From Verrucomicrobiia bacterium (GTDB lineage Bacteria; Verrucomicrobiota; Verrucomicrobiia; Limisphaerales; UBA9464), in NCBI GenBank assembly GCA_019634635.1, contig JAHCBB010000003.1, positions 124,001-188,000 of the forward strand: a stretch of DNA of 64,000 nt, read 5' to 3'. Positions 45,287 through 54,172 of this stretch are shown here, in pieces (the stretch's first letter is position 1; each line of letters opens with the position of its first letter). Position numbers and translations under genes: made by a program. Below the pieces are notes generated by a model that worked only from the letters and a program-made list of their open reading frames with translations, did not search any database and had not been told where the DNA came from.

Positions 45287-46071
45287 CCCGCGCCAGGAGG
45301 CCGCCGTTGAAGCTGGTGTCATGGAACGTCAACGGGCTCCGGGCGGTCCTGCGCCGCAACTTCCTCGAATTCCTCGCCGCGGAATCACCGGACATCCTGT
45401 GTCTCCAGGAGACCAAGTGTTCCCCGGACCAGATCGAGGCCCTCTGGCCCGCGGCCTACACCACCTACTGGAACTGCGCCGAAAAGAAGGGCTACTCGGG
45501 CACGGCGATCTTCACCCGGGAGCGTCCACAGCGGATCATCACCGGAATCGGGCAGCCGCACCACGATCGGGAAGGCCGGGTGCTCACCGCGGAGTACGCC
45601 GGCTTCTTCCTGGTCAATGTCTACGTCCCGAATTCCAGGCGCGATCTCGTGCGCCTGCCCTATCGCCAGGAGTGGGACCGCGATCTCCTCGCTTATCTGA
45701 AGTCCCTGGAGACGACCAAACCGGTGATCTGGTGTGGCGACCTCAACGTCGCCCATACCGAACTGGACCTCGCGAACCCCAAGGCCAATACGCGGAACCA
45801 CGGATTTACCGCCGAGGAGCGCGCCGGGTTCTCCGCATTCCTCGACGCGGGGTTCGTGGACACCTTCCGGGAGTTTGAAACCGGTGGCGGCCATTACACC
45901 TGGTGGAGCCCGATGTCCGGCGCCCGGGCCCGAAACGTCGGCTGGCGCATTGACTATTTCCTGATCAGTCCCCGGCTCCGCCCGCACCTCCGGCGGGCGT
46001 TCATCGCCTCCCACATCCCCGGCTCCGATCATTGCCCGGTGGGGATTGAGCTGACGCCGCCGCCGCGGTGA
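45277..46071 (+). CDS. xth: Exodeoxyribonuclease III
   Basis: Product of 264 residues, AP-endonuclease/EEP family. It acts in base-excision repair, cutting at abasic sites and removing 3' blocks. Signatures: LKLVSWNVNGLRAVLR, LCLQETKCSPDQIEALWP, SGTAIFTRE, WCGDLNVAHTELDLANPKA, NHGFTAEERAGF, GWRIDYFLIS and SDHCPVGIEL (catalytic Asp and His). The ATG at 45277 fits the usual N-terminus and overlaps the preceding gene by 10 bp. Confidence 0.95.
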   Translation: MPLTRARRPPLKLVSWNVNGLRAVLRRNFLEFLAAESPDILCLQETKCSPDQIEALWPAAYTTYWNCAEKKGYSGTAIFTRERPQRIITGIGQPHHDREGRVLTAEYAGFFLVNVYVPNSRRDLVRLPYRQEWDRDLLAYLKSLETTKPVIWCGDLNVAHTELDLANPKANTRNHGFTAEERAGFSAFLDAGFVDTFREFETGGGHYTWWSPMSGARARNVGWRIDYFLISPRLRPHLRRAFIASHIPGSDHCPVGIELTPPPR

Positions 46072-46093
46072 ACGCCCGCATCCCGGCTGGTGC

Positions 46094-48067
46094 TCACTCC
46101 GGCCGCGGGGCCTTCCAGCCGGGCCGCAAATACTCCCAGATCGCAGAGATCGTTCTTGGGCCGTCCCCGTCGAGCACGTCCGGCAGGGGACTGCGCCCAT
46201 ACTCGTCAAAATACACGGGCATCTTGGACTCCGGATCGAGGCTGGTTGGCGCGCGCAACCAGCGTCCGAAAAAGTCCGGCAGCAGGCGTTCGTGGCTGTA
46301 GGCCAGGTTGATGCCCGGAGCCTCAAACACCTGGGTGGCCGCGAAGTCGCCGACACCGTGGCAGCTGACGCAGGCGAAGCCCCCATTGCCCGAGACCAGC
46401 TTCTGGCCGGCCACCGCCAGTTCGGACGCATCGGGCGGCACCGGATCCGCGGGCGCCCCGGGGCCATGCCCCGCGATCGTGGCAAGGCCACGGGCGAGCG
46501 GGCCGGCATAGGCCGGAAACCCGGGCATGCGCGCCTCCAGCCACGGGCGCGGCTTACGGGTTTCGCCGCCCGCGATGAAGCGGGCTGCCCACTCCGGGTT
46601 TAGTTTGCCCTTCAACAACTCCCAGTGGGGAACGCCCTCAAACGGGCCATGGCAGGCCGCGCACTGCAGGTGCCGTGACTGTCGGTCCAGGAAGTCAGCA
46701 TCCGTGAAACGGGCCAGCGACGACCGGTCGGTGGACGCAAAGGCCCGCAATGCCGTTCGTTGCTCTCCGCCGAAGGGAAAGCGGGGCGCCTTTCCGTCTC
46801 CCGATGCCGCTTCGGCCAGGCACCCGCGGGTCCACGCCGCCGCAGGGAGGTCCGCCAGCGCCGCTGCGGAGAACTCGTTATTCACCCCGTCGAGTTGGTG
46901 GCAGTTGAGGCAGCCGGATGTGGCGACCAGGGTCCGCCCTTCGGCAATCTGTTCGTCTCCTGGCGGTTCCGTGGCGGAACCAGCGGGATCCGCCACCGAA
47001 TCCAGGTACGATGCGAGATCCCGCGCCTCGGTGTCGCTCAACTGAAAGTTTGGCATCCGGATCCATTGATAGTGCTCCTCGGGCTTCTTCAGAAACGCGG
47101 CGAGAGCCCCCGGGGAGAACTTGGCACGGACCTGCCTCTGAGAAACCAGGCCGGGACCCACCGAAGAGTCGGTGGGCTCCCCGTGACACGCGATGCAGTG
47201 AAACCGTTCGAACAACGCACGTCCGGCCTCCGTGTCGCCCGACATCGGTTCCGTGGCGGGCCCTTTGAGGGTTCCCAGATAGGCCGCCACCGACGCCGAC
47301 TTCACGGCCGCACCCGCCCCGTGGAACAGTTGCGGCATGCTCGCACCCGGACGCATCGCCTCCGGATTCGCAATCCAACGGGCCATCCATTCGGTCTGCC
47401 TCCGGCCGCCGATGCCATTGAAGGAAGGGGCATCCATGGACAGCTCGGGGGACGTCCCGGAGGTCCCATGGCAGCGCACGCAACGCCACTCGTACACCAG
47501 ATCACGACCGGCTCGCACCGCCCCGGACGCGTCGAGACCCGGATGGTTGGTCGGCGTCAGCACCGCGATGGGCACCGGATTCAGAGGGGTTTCGCTGTTC
47601 GTCCAGTACAGGCGCATCCACGCATCGCCCCGGGCCGGAGCCGTGTACTCCAGCCGGAACGGGTTGGGTCCCTTGCCAAGCCGCACCATGCGTCCGGTCA
47701 ACAAACCATCGCCGTCCGATGCGGCCTCCAATGCCAGGGTGCCGTTGACCGTCAGCCGGATTTCTCCGGCAAGCGCTGCGGCGAACCCGTACTCAGCCCG
47801 CAGGTCTGAACTGATGAACCCCTCCCACCGCGCCGTGAATGGTCCCGGAGGCACCAGGGGCGTCGCCGGCTCTCCGGCAGGGACAAAAAGCGCAAGCTCC
47901 CCAACAACCGCCACGTCACTGGCACCTTGAGAGGTGATGGTCCTCAGGACGCCGTTCGCCGTGTCCGCTCCCGGCACCCACGAAAAGGCGCCCAGCGCCG
48001 CCAGGACTCCCGTCACCCAGCGGCGGCGTCTGACCCCCCATCCGAACAATTCATTGATGGAATGCAT
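46094..48067 (-). CDS. Five-haem cytochrome c with N-terminal PA14-like domain
   Basis: Product of 657 residues. It starts MHSINELFGWGVRRRRWVTG with a signal (GVLAALGAFSWVPGAD). A PA14-like domain lies at about 72-170 (FTARWEGFISSDLRAEYGFA, NPFRLEY). Five haem motifs follow: CVRCH (196), CIACH (291), CLNCH (386), CAACH (469) and CVSCH (566). It is related to the 919-residue cytochrome at 870-3629 but with the PA14 at the front and without the long C-terminal non-haem domain. The repeat-rich DNA upstream (48189-48600) was not included because the frames through it look spurious. Likely periplasmic electron carrier. Confidence 0.88.
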   Translation of the reverse strand: MHSINELFGWGVRRRRWVTGVLAALGAFSWVPGADTANGVLRTITSQGASDVAVVGELALFVPAGEPATPLVPPGPFTARWEGFISSDLRAEYGFAAALAGEIRLTVNGTLALEAASDGDGLLTGRMVRLGKGPNPFRLEYTAPARGDAWMRLYWTNSETPLNPVPIAVLTPTNHPGLDASGAVRAGRDLVYEWRCVRCHGTSGTSPELSMDAPSFNGIGGRRQTEWMARWIANPEAMRPGASMPQLFHGAGAAVKSASVAAYLGTLKGPATEPMSGDTEAGRALFERFHCIACHGEPTDSSVGPGLVSQRQVRAKFSPGALAAFLKKPEEHYQWIRMPNFQLSDTEARDLASYLDSVADPAGSATEPPGDEQIAEGRTLVATSGCLNCHQLDGVNNEFSAAALADLPAAAWTRGCLAEAASGDGKAPRFPFGGEQRTALRAFASTDRSSLARFTDADFLDRQSRHLQCAACHGPFEGVPHWELLKGKLNPEWAARFIAGGETRKPRPWLEARMPGFPAYAGPLARGLATIAGHGPGAPADPVPPDASELAVAGQKLVSGNGGFACVSCHGVGDFAATQVFEAPGINLAYSHERLLPDFFGRWLRAPTSLDPESKMPVYFDEYGRSPLPDVLDGDGPRTISAIWEYLRPGWKAPRPE

Positions 48068-48188
48068 GCGACCCAACGGACACAACCGTCTCGATTTCGT
48101 GAGACGATATTGCGGGTCCTCTGAAGGTAAATCCATTTCCCTGCGGCGGACCGGATCCGGTGCATCAGGGTTGGTACGGCTGACAGCA

Positions 48189-48600
48189 GAGGGACAGGTC
48201 AATTGTTGCCCGAAGCAAAGGGACAGGTCATTGGTGGCCCCCTCGCACCCCACCACCGGGGTCACCCGCCCGGGCCCCCCGCCCCGGTGGGAGCCTCCGG
48301 CGAGCCGTGCCCCGTGGAGTCCCCACAAGGTCGCCTTGCTGTTCCGCGTACGGCGCGGCAGGAGCCTTGCCCCACCAAAGCAAAGGGACAGGTCATTGGT
48401 GGCCCCCTCGCACCCCACCACCGGGGTCACCCGCCCGGGCCCCCCGCCCCGGTGGGAGCCTCCGGCGAGCCGTGCCCCCGTGGAGTCCCCACAAGGTCGC
48501 CTCACTGTTTCGCGTACGGCGCGGCAGGAGCCTTGCCCCACCAAAGCAGAGGGACAGGTCATTGGTGGCCCCCTCACCCCACCAAAGCAGTGGGACAGCT
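48189..48600 (+). repeat. Tandem 165-bp repeats of the R1 family
   Basis: GGGACAGGTCATTGGTGGCC recurs at 48220, 48385 and 48551, giving a period of 165-166 bp. Two full units contain GAGCCGTGCC, GGAGTCCCCACAAGGTCGCC and a CGCGTACGGCGCGGCAGGAG segment, which align with the B unit of R1 at 3881-3956. Partial copies lie at each end (GGGACAGGTCAATTG at about 48191; GGGACAGCTCATTTG at about 48591). The gap 48068-48668 holds nothing else recognisable. Confidence 0.87.
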
Positions 48601-48668
48601 CATTTGTGCCCCCACCAAGGTCGCCCGCCGGGTCCACCCGGCACCACCAGGCACCGCCAGGCCGCCTG

Positions 48669-49043
48669 TCACGGCAAAGTGGACGCCACCGGTGCGGGAC
48701 GCACCACATCCCCCGCCTCCGGATCGCCGCGCACGATATCGGCGCCCACGGTACTGGCCCGGAACGGTCCTGTGACCTTCACCTCACCGATCACCTCGCC
48801 GTTTCGGACCACCTCCAACACTTCACCCCCGGCCGGCAGGGACTGCAACGAGTAGTCGAGCACCACGAAGCGCAAACGCTCGTTGACCGAGTGGACACGG
48901 CCCTTGTGGGCATCCAGGGGTCGGATCAGGCGCACCGGCGGCTGCGGGGGGGGAGACGGAAGTGCGGGCGGCACCTCGGGGATGGTTCGGCAGCCAGCGG
49001 ACGCCAGCAGCCCCATCATCATGAACAGCAACCCAACGCGCAT
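48669..49043 (-). CDS. Small exported, possibly lipid-anchored protein
   Basis: Product of 124 residues starting MRVGLLFMMMGLLASAGCRT, a signal with a weak lipobox (SAGC). The mature part has a proline-rich stretch (PPALPSPPPQPPVRLIRPLD) and a compact C-terminal domain with HSVNERLRFVVLDYSLQSLP and VLEVVRNGEVIGEVKVTGPF. Family not assigned. It could also start 45 bp further up at 49088. It neighbours other small envelope proteins on the opposite strand. Confidence 0.68.
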   Translation of the reverse strand: MRVGLLFMMMGLLASAGCRTIPEVPPALPSPPPQPPVRLIRPLDAHKGRVHSVNERLRFVVLDYSLQSLPAGGEVLEVVRNGEVIGEVKVTGPFRASTVGADIVRGDPEAGDVVRPAPVASTLP

Positions 49044-49135
49044 TGGAGCAATCAACACCGTCAGGTTCACGGGCGTCAATTCCCGCATTGGCCGCGGGCA
49101 CCCCGCACCGACCCGGAAGCCGACTGGAAGGCAAG

Positions 49136-49210
49136 TGAGGCTCCGCCGAACCGTCCTCATGTGGGAGTCTGCGCAAGTCCGGCTCGAAGTTGCGCGGTGC
49201 GCGCGGGGCT
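49136..49210 (-). repeat. Diverged R1 repeat
   Basis: TGAGGCTCCGCCGAACCGTC, TGGGAGTC and GCGCAAGTCCGG match the minus-strand A units of R1 at 12080-12166 with substitutions. It lies in the divergent gap between 49043 and 49338. Confidence 0.6.
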
Positions 49211-49337
49211 AGGCCCACCGGAGGAAGCCATCCACAAACGTTCCCCTTGTTGCCGGCCACCCATTTCTGCAGGCGCCGGCCCCTCTCCTGCCAGCCCATG
49301 AGGTTGCCTTGGGGACGGCTCCCGTTACGCTGGAGCC

Positions 49338-49538
49338 ATGGACTGGCAGGAACCCGCGGCCCTTGCCGTTGTAGCGGCGACGCTCCTGACGCTGGGTTGG
49401 CGCTGGATGCGCGCGCGTCGGCCCGGATTTCATCGCCGGACCGGTTGCGGCTGTGACTCGGTGGGAACGCGCCCGCCGGGCGTGCTGGTCAGCGGCCGCC
49501 GGGGTGAAGCCCCGCGGATCCTGGTCACCGGGCGCTGA
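49338..49538 (+). CDS. Small membrane protein with cysteine motif
   Basis: Product of 66 residues: MDWQEPAALAVVAATLLTLG with one transmembrane helix, then RRTGCGCDSVGTRPPGVLVS. The CGC pair after a single helix recalls small FeoB-associated or related cysteine-rich membrane proteins, but no Feo gene is nearby and the match is loose. Its stop shares one base with the start of the next gene (TGATG at 49536-49540), which indicates translational coupling. Confidence 0.65.
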   Translation: MDWQEPAALAVVAATLLTLGWRWMRARRPGFHRRTGCGCDSVGTRPPGVLVSGRRGEAPRILVTGR

Positions 49539-50287
49539 TGACCACCATGCGCTCCCGCATGCGTTTCGCGCTGTGCTGTGCCTTCCTGGCATTGCCCTGG
49601 CTGGCCGTGGCGGCAGACCGGGTGTTGCGGGCGGAGGAGGACGGGCGGCTGCTCGCGGCCGAGGTGCGGGCGATGCGGCCCGTGGAGAGCTTCACGAATC
49701 AGGCGACCCTCCGAATCCGTGAGGCCGGCGGCGGGACCCGCCGGCTGCCCCTCACGATCATCAATCGCATCGGCCCGGAGTCTTCCTGGGAGGTGGTGTA
49801 TGCCGCCGGAGGCCCCCAACCGCAGACCCTGACCGTGATTCGAACCCCGGATCGCCCGCCCGAGTACCGCATGACCGTGGGCGATGATCCCGCGACGACG
49901 GAGCCGGTGTCCGCGGAGGCCGTCCAACCCTTTGCCGGCTCGGATTTTTCCCTGAGGGAGCTTGGGCTTGAATTTCTGCACTGGCCCGGCCAGCGCGTGC
50001 TGCCGCGCAACCCGCCTCCGATGAAGAAGGGCCAGCCCTGCAAGATCCTGGAAAGCACCGATCCCTCCGCCCCCGGCTACACGCGAGTGCTCTCCTGGGT
50101 CAGCATTGAGCACAACGGCCTGATGCTCGCCGACGCCTACGACGCTTCAGGAAAAATCGTGAAACGCTTCAGCATCGGGTCGCTCAAGAAGGTGGACGGT
50201 GTCTGGCAGCTCCGGGACATGGAGATGATTGATGAGGTTCGGGGCACGGCGACGAAGCTGGAGTTTGAATTGAAGGCAGGGGAATGA
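49538..50287 (+). CDS. Outer-membrane lipoprotein-sorting-like protein
   Basis: Product of 249 residues with a signal peptide (MRFALCCAFLALPWLAVAAD). The mature protein has a LolA/LolB-like beta-rich pattern (RKLEVVYAAGG-like segment read as SSWEVVYAAGGPQPQTLTVI, FAGSDFSLRELGLEFLHWPG, KGQPCKILESTDPS and RVLSWVSIEHNGLMLADAYD). This resembles periplasmic outer-membrane lipoprotein-sorting relatives. Substrate and partner unknown. Translationally coupled to the small membrane protein upstream. Confidence 0.7.
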   Translation: MTTMRSRMRFALCCAFLALPWLAVAADRVLRAEEDGRLLAAEVRAMRPVESFTNQATLRIREAGGGTRRLPLTIINRIGPESSWEVVYAAGGPQPQTLTVIRTPDRPPEYRMTVGDDPATTEPVSAEAVQPFAGSDFSLRELGLEFLHWPGQRVLPRNPPPMKKGQPCKILESTDPSAPGYTRVLSWVSIEHNGLMLADAYDASGKIVKRFSIGSLKKVDGVWQLRDMEMIDEVRGTATKLEFELKAGE

Positions 50288-50335
50288 GCTGCGGCCGGGC
50301 TAGACCCTCGCGAGGCGACCGGTCAAAGTGCGCGG

Positions 50336-52795
50336 GTGAGGCGATGGCCGAGGACGTGGCAGCGCGGCCACTGGAGATGGCTGCTGGCTGGACTGGCCTG
50401 CATGGCCTGCGTGGCCTCCAGGGGAGCTCCGGCCGGCCTGGACCCCGGCCCCCTGGGTGCCCTTGATCTCGCTGTCAGCAACGCCATTGCCGGAGGACGC
50501 CTGCCGGGCGCCGTGGTCTGGGTTGAGCGCAACGGCCAGCAGCATCGCCGCGCGTTGGGCAACCAGTCCCTGGTTCCGGCGAAGGAGCCGATGACCGAGG
50601 AAACGGTCTTTGACGCCGCGTCCCTGACCAAGGTCGTGGCCACGACGCCAGCGGTGATGCGACTGGTGGAGACCGGACGTGTGGATCTGGAGGTGCCGGT
50701 AAGACGGTACCTGCCGGAGTTCTCCGGCGGCGGCCGTGAAGCGATCACCGTGCGCCAGTTGCTGACCCATGTCTCCGGACTCGCCGCCGGACTGCCACGC
50801 GACCCGGCCTGGACCGGACGCTCCAACGCGCTGGCGCTGGCCGTCTCCGAACCGCTCGCCGACCCGCCGGGAACCCGTTTCCGCTACAGCGACATCAATT
50901 TCATCCTGCTCGGGTTTCTCGTGGAACGGGTCAGCGGCGAACCGCTGGATGTGTTCTGCGAGCGCGAGGTGTTCCGTCCGCTGGGCATGCGCGACACCGG
51001 GTATCGCCCGTTTCTTCCCACGGGCCCGTGGGACCTTCCGGCATCACCCCCTCCCGCGGCGGAGGTGGCACGCATCGCACCCACCGAGGTTTTGACCAAC
51101 GGGTGGGTGCTGCGCGGCGTGGTCCACGACCCCACGGCACGGCGCCTGGGAGGCGTCGCGGGTCATGCCGGGCTGTTCACCACGGCGGCGGACCTCGCCC
51201 GGTTCTCGCGGATGTGCCTGCGGGAGGGTCAACTCGACGGGGCGCGCGTCCTGCGACCGGAGACGGTGCAGGCGATGGTCTCCGCGCAATCCCCGTCGGG
51301 CCTGCCGAAACGAGGCTTCGGATGGGACCTCGACTCACCGTATGCCGGCCAGCGCGGTTCGGTGTTCCCCGTCGGCGGCTTTGGCCATACGGGCTGGACC
51401 GGCACTTCGATGTGGGTGGATCCCTTCTCGCAAACCTTTGTCCTGCTGCTCGCCAACCGGAATCACCCCACCGAGGCGGGGAGCGTCCTGGCCCTGCGTC
51501 GCGAGGTGGGAACGCTGGCCGCCCGGGCGGTTCGCGGCGTGGACTTCGCCGCCCTCTCCGCGCCGGCGATGCGGTCCGGCGGACCGCCGGCGCGACCCGC
51601 AGCCGCTCCGCCAACGCAGCCCACCGCCGTGCCGGCCCGTGCGGTATCACCCGCAATCCCCACGGCGGAGGTGCTCAACGGAGTTGATGTGCTCGTGGCG
51701 ACGGATTTCGCCGCGTTGGGCGGACTCCGGGTGGGGCTGGTCACCAACCAGACCGGACGGGACCGTCAGGGCCGGTCCACGGCGGACCTCCTCCGATCGG
51801 CTCCGGGCGTTCTGCTGATGGCGCTGTTCAGTCCGGAGCACGGGATCCGGGGGGCCCTGGATCAGGAGGCGATCGCCGATGGCACGGATCCCGGGACCGG
51901 CCTGCCCGTGTTCAGCCTCTACGGTGAGCGGCGCGCCCCCTCCCCGGCACAGCTCGCCAACCTCGATGCCCTGGTCTTTGACATTCAGGACATCGGTTGC
52001 CGGTTCTACACCTACATTTCCACCATGGGCCTCTGCCTCGAGGCGGCAGCGAAGGCGGGCCGGCGGTTTATCGTGCTCGACCGGGTGAATCCGGTGACGG
52101 GACGGACGGAGGGCCCGGTCGCCCTTGGGGAACGAACCTTCGTCGCATGGCACGACATCCCCCTGCGCCACGGAATGACCGTTGGAGAACTGGCCCGGCT
52201 GTTCAACGCCGAGCGCGGATTTGGGGCCGACCTGACCGTGATTCCGATCCGCGGATGGGCTCCATCCCAATGGTTCGATCAAACCGGCCTGCCCTGGGTG
52301 AACCCTTCGCCCAACATGCGCAGCCTGACGCAGGCGACGCTTTATCCCGGCGTCGGCCTGCTGGAGTACTGCAACCTCTCCGTCGGCCGCGGCACGCCCA
52401 CGCCGTTCGAAGTGCTCGGGGCACCCTACGTCCAGGAAAAGGAACTGGCGGCCGAACTCAACCAGGTCGGACTCAACGGCGTGCGATTCGAGCCGGTACG
52501 CTTCACGCCCGACGCCAGCGTGTTTGCCGGGAAGGAGTGCGGCGGCGTGCGCCTGGTGCTCACCGACCGGGATCGGCTGAAGCCGGCCGACCTCGGGGTG
52601 GCCCTCGCGACCGTGATGCACCGGCGTTACCCGGACCGCCTGGACCTGGACCGGATGCAGCGTCTGCTGGTCCATCCAACGGTCCTCGCTGCCATTCGCA
52701 AGGGCGAGCCCCTGGCATCCATCCGCAACCTCTGGGAGGCTGATCTGGTCCGCTTCGAGGAACGCCGCCGACCCTGGCTTTTGTATCCGCGGTGA
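50336..52795 (+). CDS. Class C beta-lactamase-like domain fused to NamZ (DUF1343)
   Basis: Product of 819 residues from a GTG at 50336, with a signal (WLLAGLACMACVASRGAPAG). About residues 35-400 form a penicillin-binding/beta-lactamase fold: SLTK (SxxK) at about 96-99, RYSDINF (YxN) and HTGWTG near 350. About 440-819 is the DUF1343/NamZ fold (GLVTNQTGRDRQGRSTADLL, LMALFSPEHGIRG, VFDIQDIGCRFYTYISTMGL, DRVNPVTGRTEGPV, NPSPNMRSLTQATLYPGVGL). NamZ proteins are exo-beta-N-acetylmuramidases for peptidoglycan recycling; combining this with a serine hydrolase suggests cell-wall turnover. The linker is alanine/proline rich (APAMRSGGPPARPAAAPPTQ). Confidence 0.9.
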   Translation: MRRWPRTWQRGHWRWLLAGLACMACVASRGAPAGLDPGPLGALDLAVSNAIAGGRLPGAVVWVERNGQQHRRALGNQSLVPAKEPMTEETVFDAASLTKVVATTPAVMRLVETGRVDLEVPVRRYLPEFSGGGREAITVRQLLTHVSGLAAGLPRDPAWTGRSNALALAVSEPLADPPGTRFRYSDINFILLGFLVERVSGEPLDVFCEREVFRPLGMRDTGYRPFLPTGPWDLPASPPPAAEVARIAPTEVLTNGWVLRGVVHDPTARRLGGVAGHAGLFTTAADLARFSRMCLREGQLDGARVLRPETVQAMVSAQSPSGLPKRGFGWDLDSPYAGQRGSVFPVGGFGHTGWTGTSMWVDPFSQTFVLLLANRNHPTEAGSVLALRREVGTLAARAVRGVDFAALSAPAMRSGGPPARPAAAPPTQPTAVPARAVSPAIPTAEVLNGVDVLVATDFAALGGLRVGLVTNQTGRDRQGRSTADLLRSAPGVLLMALFSPEHGIRGALDQEAIADGTDPGTGLPVFSLYGERRAPSPAQLANLDALVFDIQDIGCRFYTYISTMGLCLEAAAKAGRRFIVLDRVNPVTGRTEGPVALGERTFVAWHDIPLRHGMTVGELARLFNAERGFGADLTVIPIRGWAPSQWFDQTGLPWVNPSPNMRSLTQATLYPGVGLLEYCNLSVGRGTPTPFEVLGAPYVQEKELAAELNQVGLNGVRFEPVRFTPDASVFAGKECGGVRLVLTDRDRLKPADLGVALATVMHRRYPDRLDLDRMQRLLVHPTVLAAIRKGEPLASIRNLWEADLVRFEERRRPWLLYPR

Positions 52796-53008
52796 AGTTC
52801 GAGCGCGGAGAACGGCCCGGACATTGAGGATTTGAGGAGTCCGAAGGCCTCCGCGCCAGCGGCCTTCAAGTCAGCGTCGGCATGATGTCGGACGACGATC
52901 CCCAGGATCCTGGCGCGCAGTGCCAGTTCCAGACAGCACCGGGTGGAATTCCCACTGGGGGCTCTCGGAATGCGGTGACAGACGGCGCGGTGCCGGTAGG
53001 CTCAGGCG

Positions 53009-53326
53009 GTGGATTCGTCCGAGCCGCCAACACCCGGGACTGAGCGTTCCCGGATTCGGACAACGCTCGAAGCCCTCGAAGTGGCGCGAGCCCGGGAACT
53101 GTCCACCCTGACCGATCAGGAGGCCTTCCGGATTATGGCGTCCTTGCGCCTCTTCGCCGCCGAGTGGCGCGGGCAACCGGAGGAATCCGGATTGCTGGAG
53201 CAACAGCGGCTGTTTCAGGGGCGAACGAAATCGGCGAGGGCCAAACCCGACCCTGCCGGCCCGGCGGGCACCGAACCTCGCGAACCGTTTCTGGACAGCC
53301 CACTCCCGAATGAGCGATCTGAGTGA
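53009..53326 (+). CDS. Small partner of AbiEii-like protein
   Basis: Product of 105 residues from a GTG at 53009 (SEPPTPGTERSRIRTTLEAL, ELSTLTDQEAFRIMASLRLF). Mostly helical, no match recognised. It overlaps the start of the nucleotidyltransferase gene by 17 bp (53310-53326), the arrangement seen for antitoxin-toxin pairs. Proposed cognate antitoxin or accessory protein, by position only. Confidence 0.55.
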   Translation: MDSSEPPTPGTERSRIRTTLEALEVARARELSTLTDQEAFRIMASLRLFAAEWRGQPEESGLLEQQRLFQGRTKSARAKPDPAGPAGTEPREPFLDSPLPNERSE

Positions 53327-53897
53327 TGTCCTTGCGGCGGCGTTGGAAGTCGAGGCGTTCTGCCAATGCCAGCAATGGCGGTTCTGTTTCATCGGCGGAA
53401 TTGTCGTTCAGCGCTGGGGCAGTCCGCGATTCACACAGGACGTGGACCTGACGCTGTTGACGGGATTCGGGGACGAGGAGCGGCATGTGGACGGCCTCCT
53501 CCAGTTCCTGCGGCCCCGGCGGACGGACACCCGGGAGTTCGCCCTGACGCACCGCGTGTTCCTGGGGCGAACTGCGGGAGGAATTCCCGTGGATGCCGCC
53601 CTGGGTGCATTTCCATTTGAGGAGCGCACGATCCTGCGCGCGTCGCCCTGGCTGTTGCCCGGCGGCCGGTCCCTGCAAACCTGCTCGGCAGAGGACTTGT
53701 TGATCCACAAGGTATTTGCCGGACGTGACCGGGATTGGGCTGATGTGGAGACCATCCTGATCCGGCAGTTTGGCAAGCTCAACCTGGACCTCGCGCGGCA
53801 GGAGCTTCGTCCACTGCTGGATCTGAAGGAGGAACCCGATTCCCTGCCGCGATTTGAGCGGATGGCTGCCAAGGTCGCGGCGAGGCTGGCGGGCTGA
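53310..53897 (+). CDS. AbiEii/AbiGii-type nucleotidyltransferase
   Basis: Product of 195 residues. The nucleotidyltransferase signature FIGGIVVQRWGSPRFTQDVD (GG-x-D-x-D type) is followed by PLLDLKEEPDSL and an EDLLIHKVFAGRDRDWADVE motif, as in AbiEii/AbiGii toxins and related minimal nucleotidyltransferases. Such toxins modify tRNA 3' ends, but this subgroup is uncharacterised. With the overlapping small upstream gene it may be a type IV-like toxin-antitoxin or a stand-alone enzyme. Confidence 0.75.
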   Translation: MSDLSDVLAAALEVEAFCQCQQWRFCFIGGIVVQRWGSPRFTQDVDLTLLTGFGDEERHVDGLLQFLRPRRTDTREFALTHRVFLGRTAGGIPVDAALGAFPFEERTILRASPWLLPGGRSLQTCSAEDLLIHKVFAGRDRDWADVETILIRQFGKLNLDLARQELRPLLDLKEEPDSLPRFERMAAKVAARLAG

Positions 53898-54172
53898 GAC
53901 TTCGCCAAGAGGAGGGACGCGTCCGCCGAAGTGGCCTGCCGGTGCGACGGAAGTCCCGGAGTTGATCACCGGAAGCCGGCGGCAACGGGAAAGCATTGCC
54001 CTGGAGTTGCCGGAGCTCTTGACGACTCACGGCAAAAACCGTGTTTCGCATCCCGGCTCCACTGCCCGACGGTTGGTTCCTTCGGCTCCATTTCGTCGTC
54101 CATTTCAGGATACCCGGTGGATCGTTTGCCTTGAGCTTCCGGGATGGCGACGTGAGATTGGGTCGTCATCCC

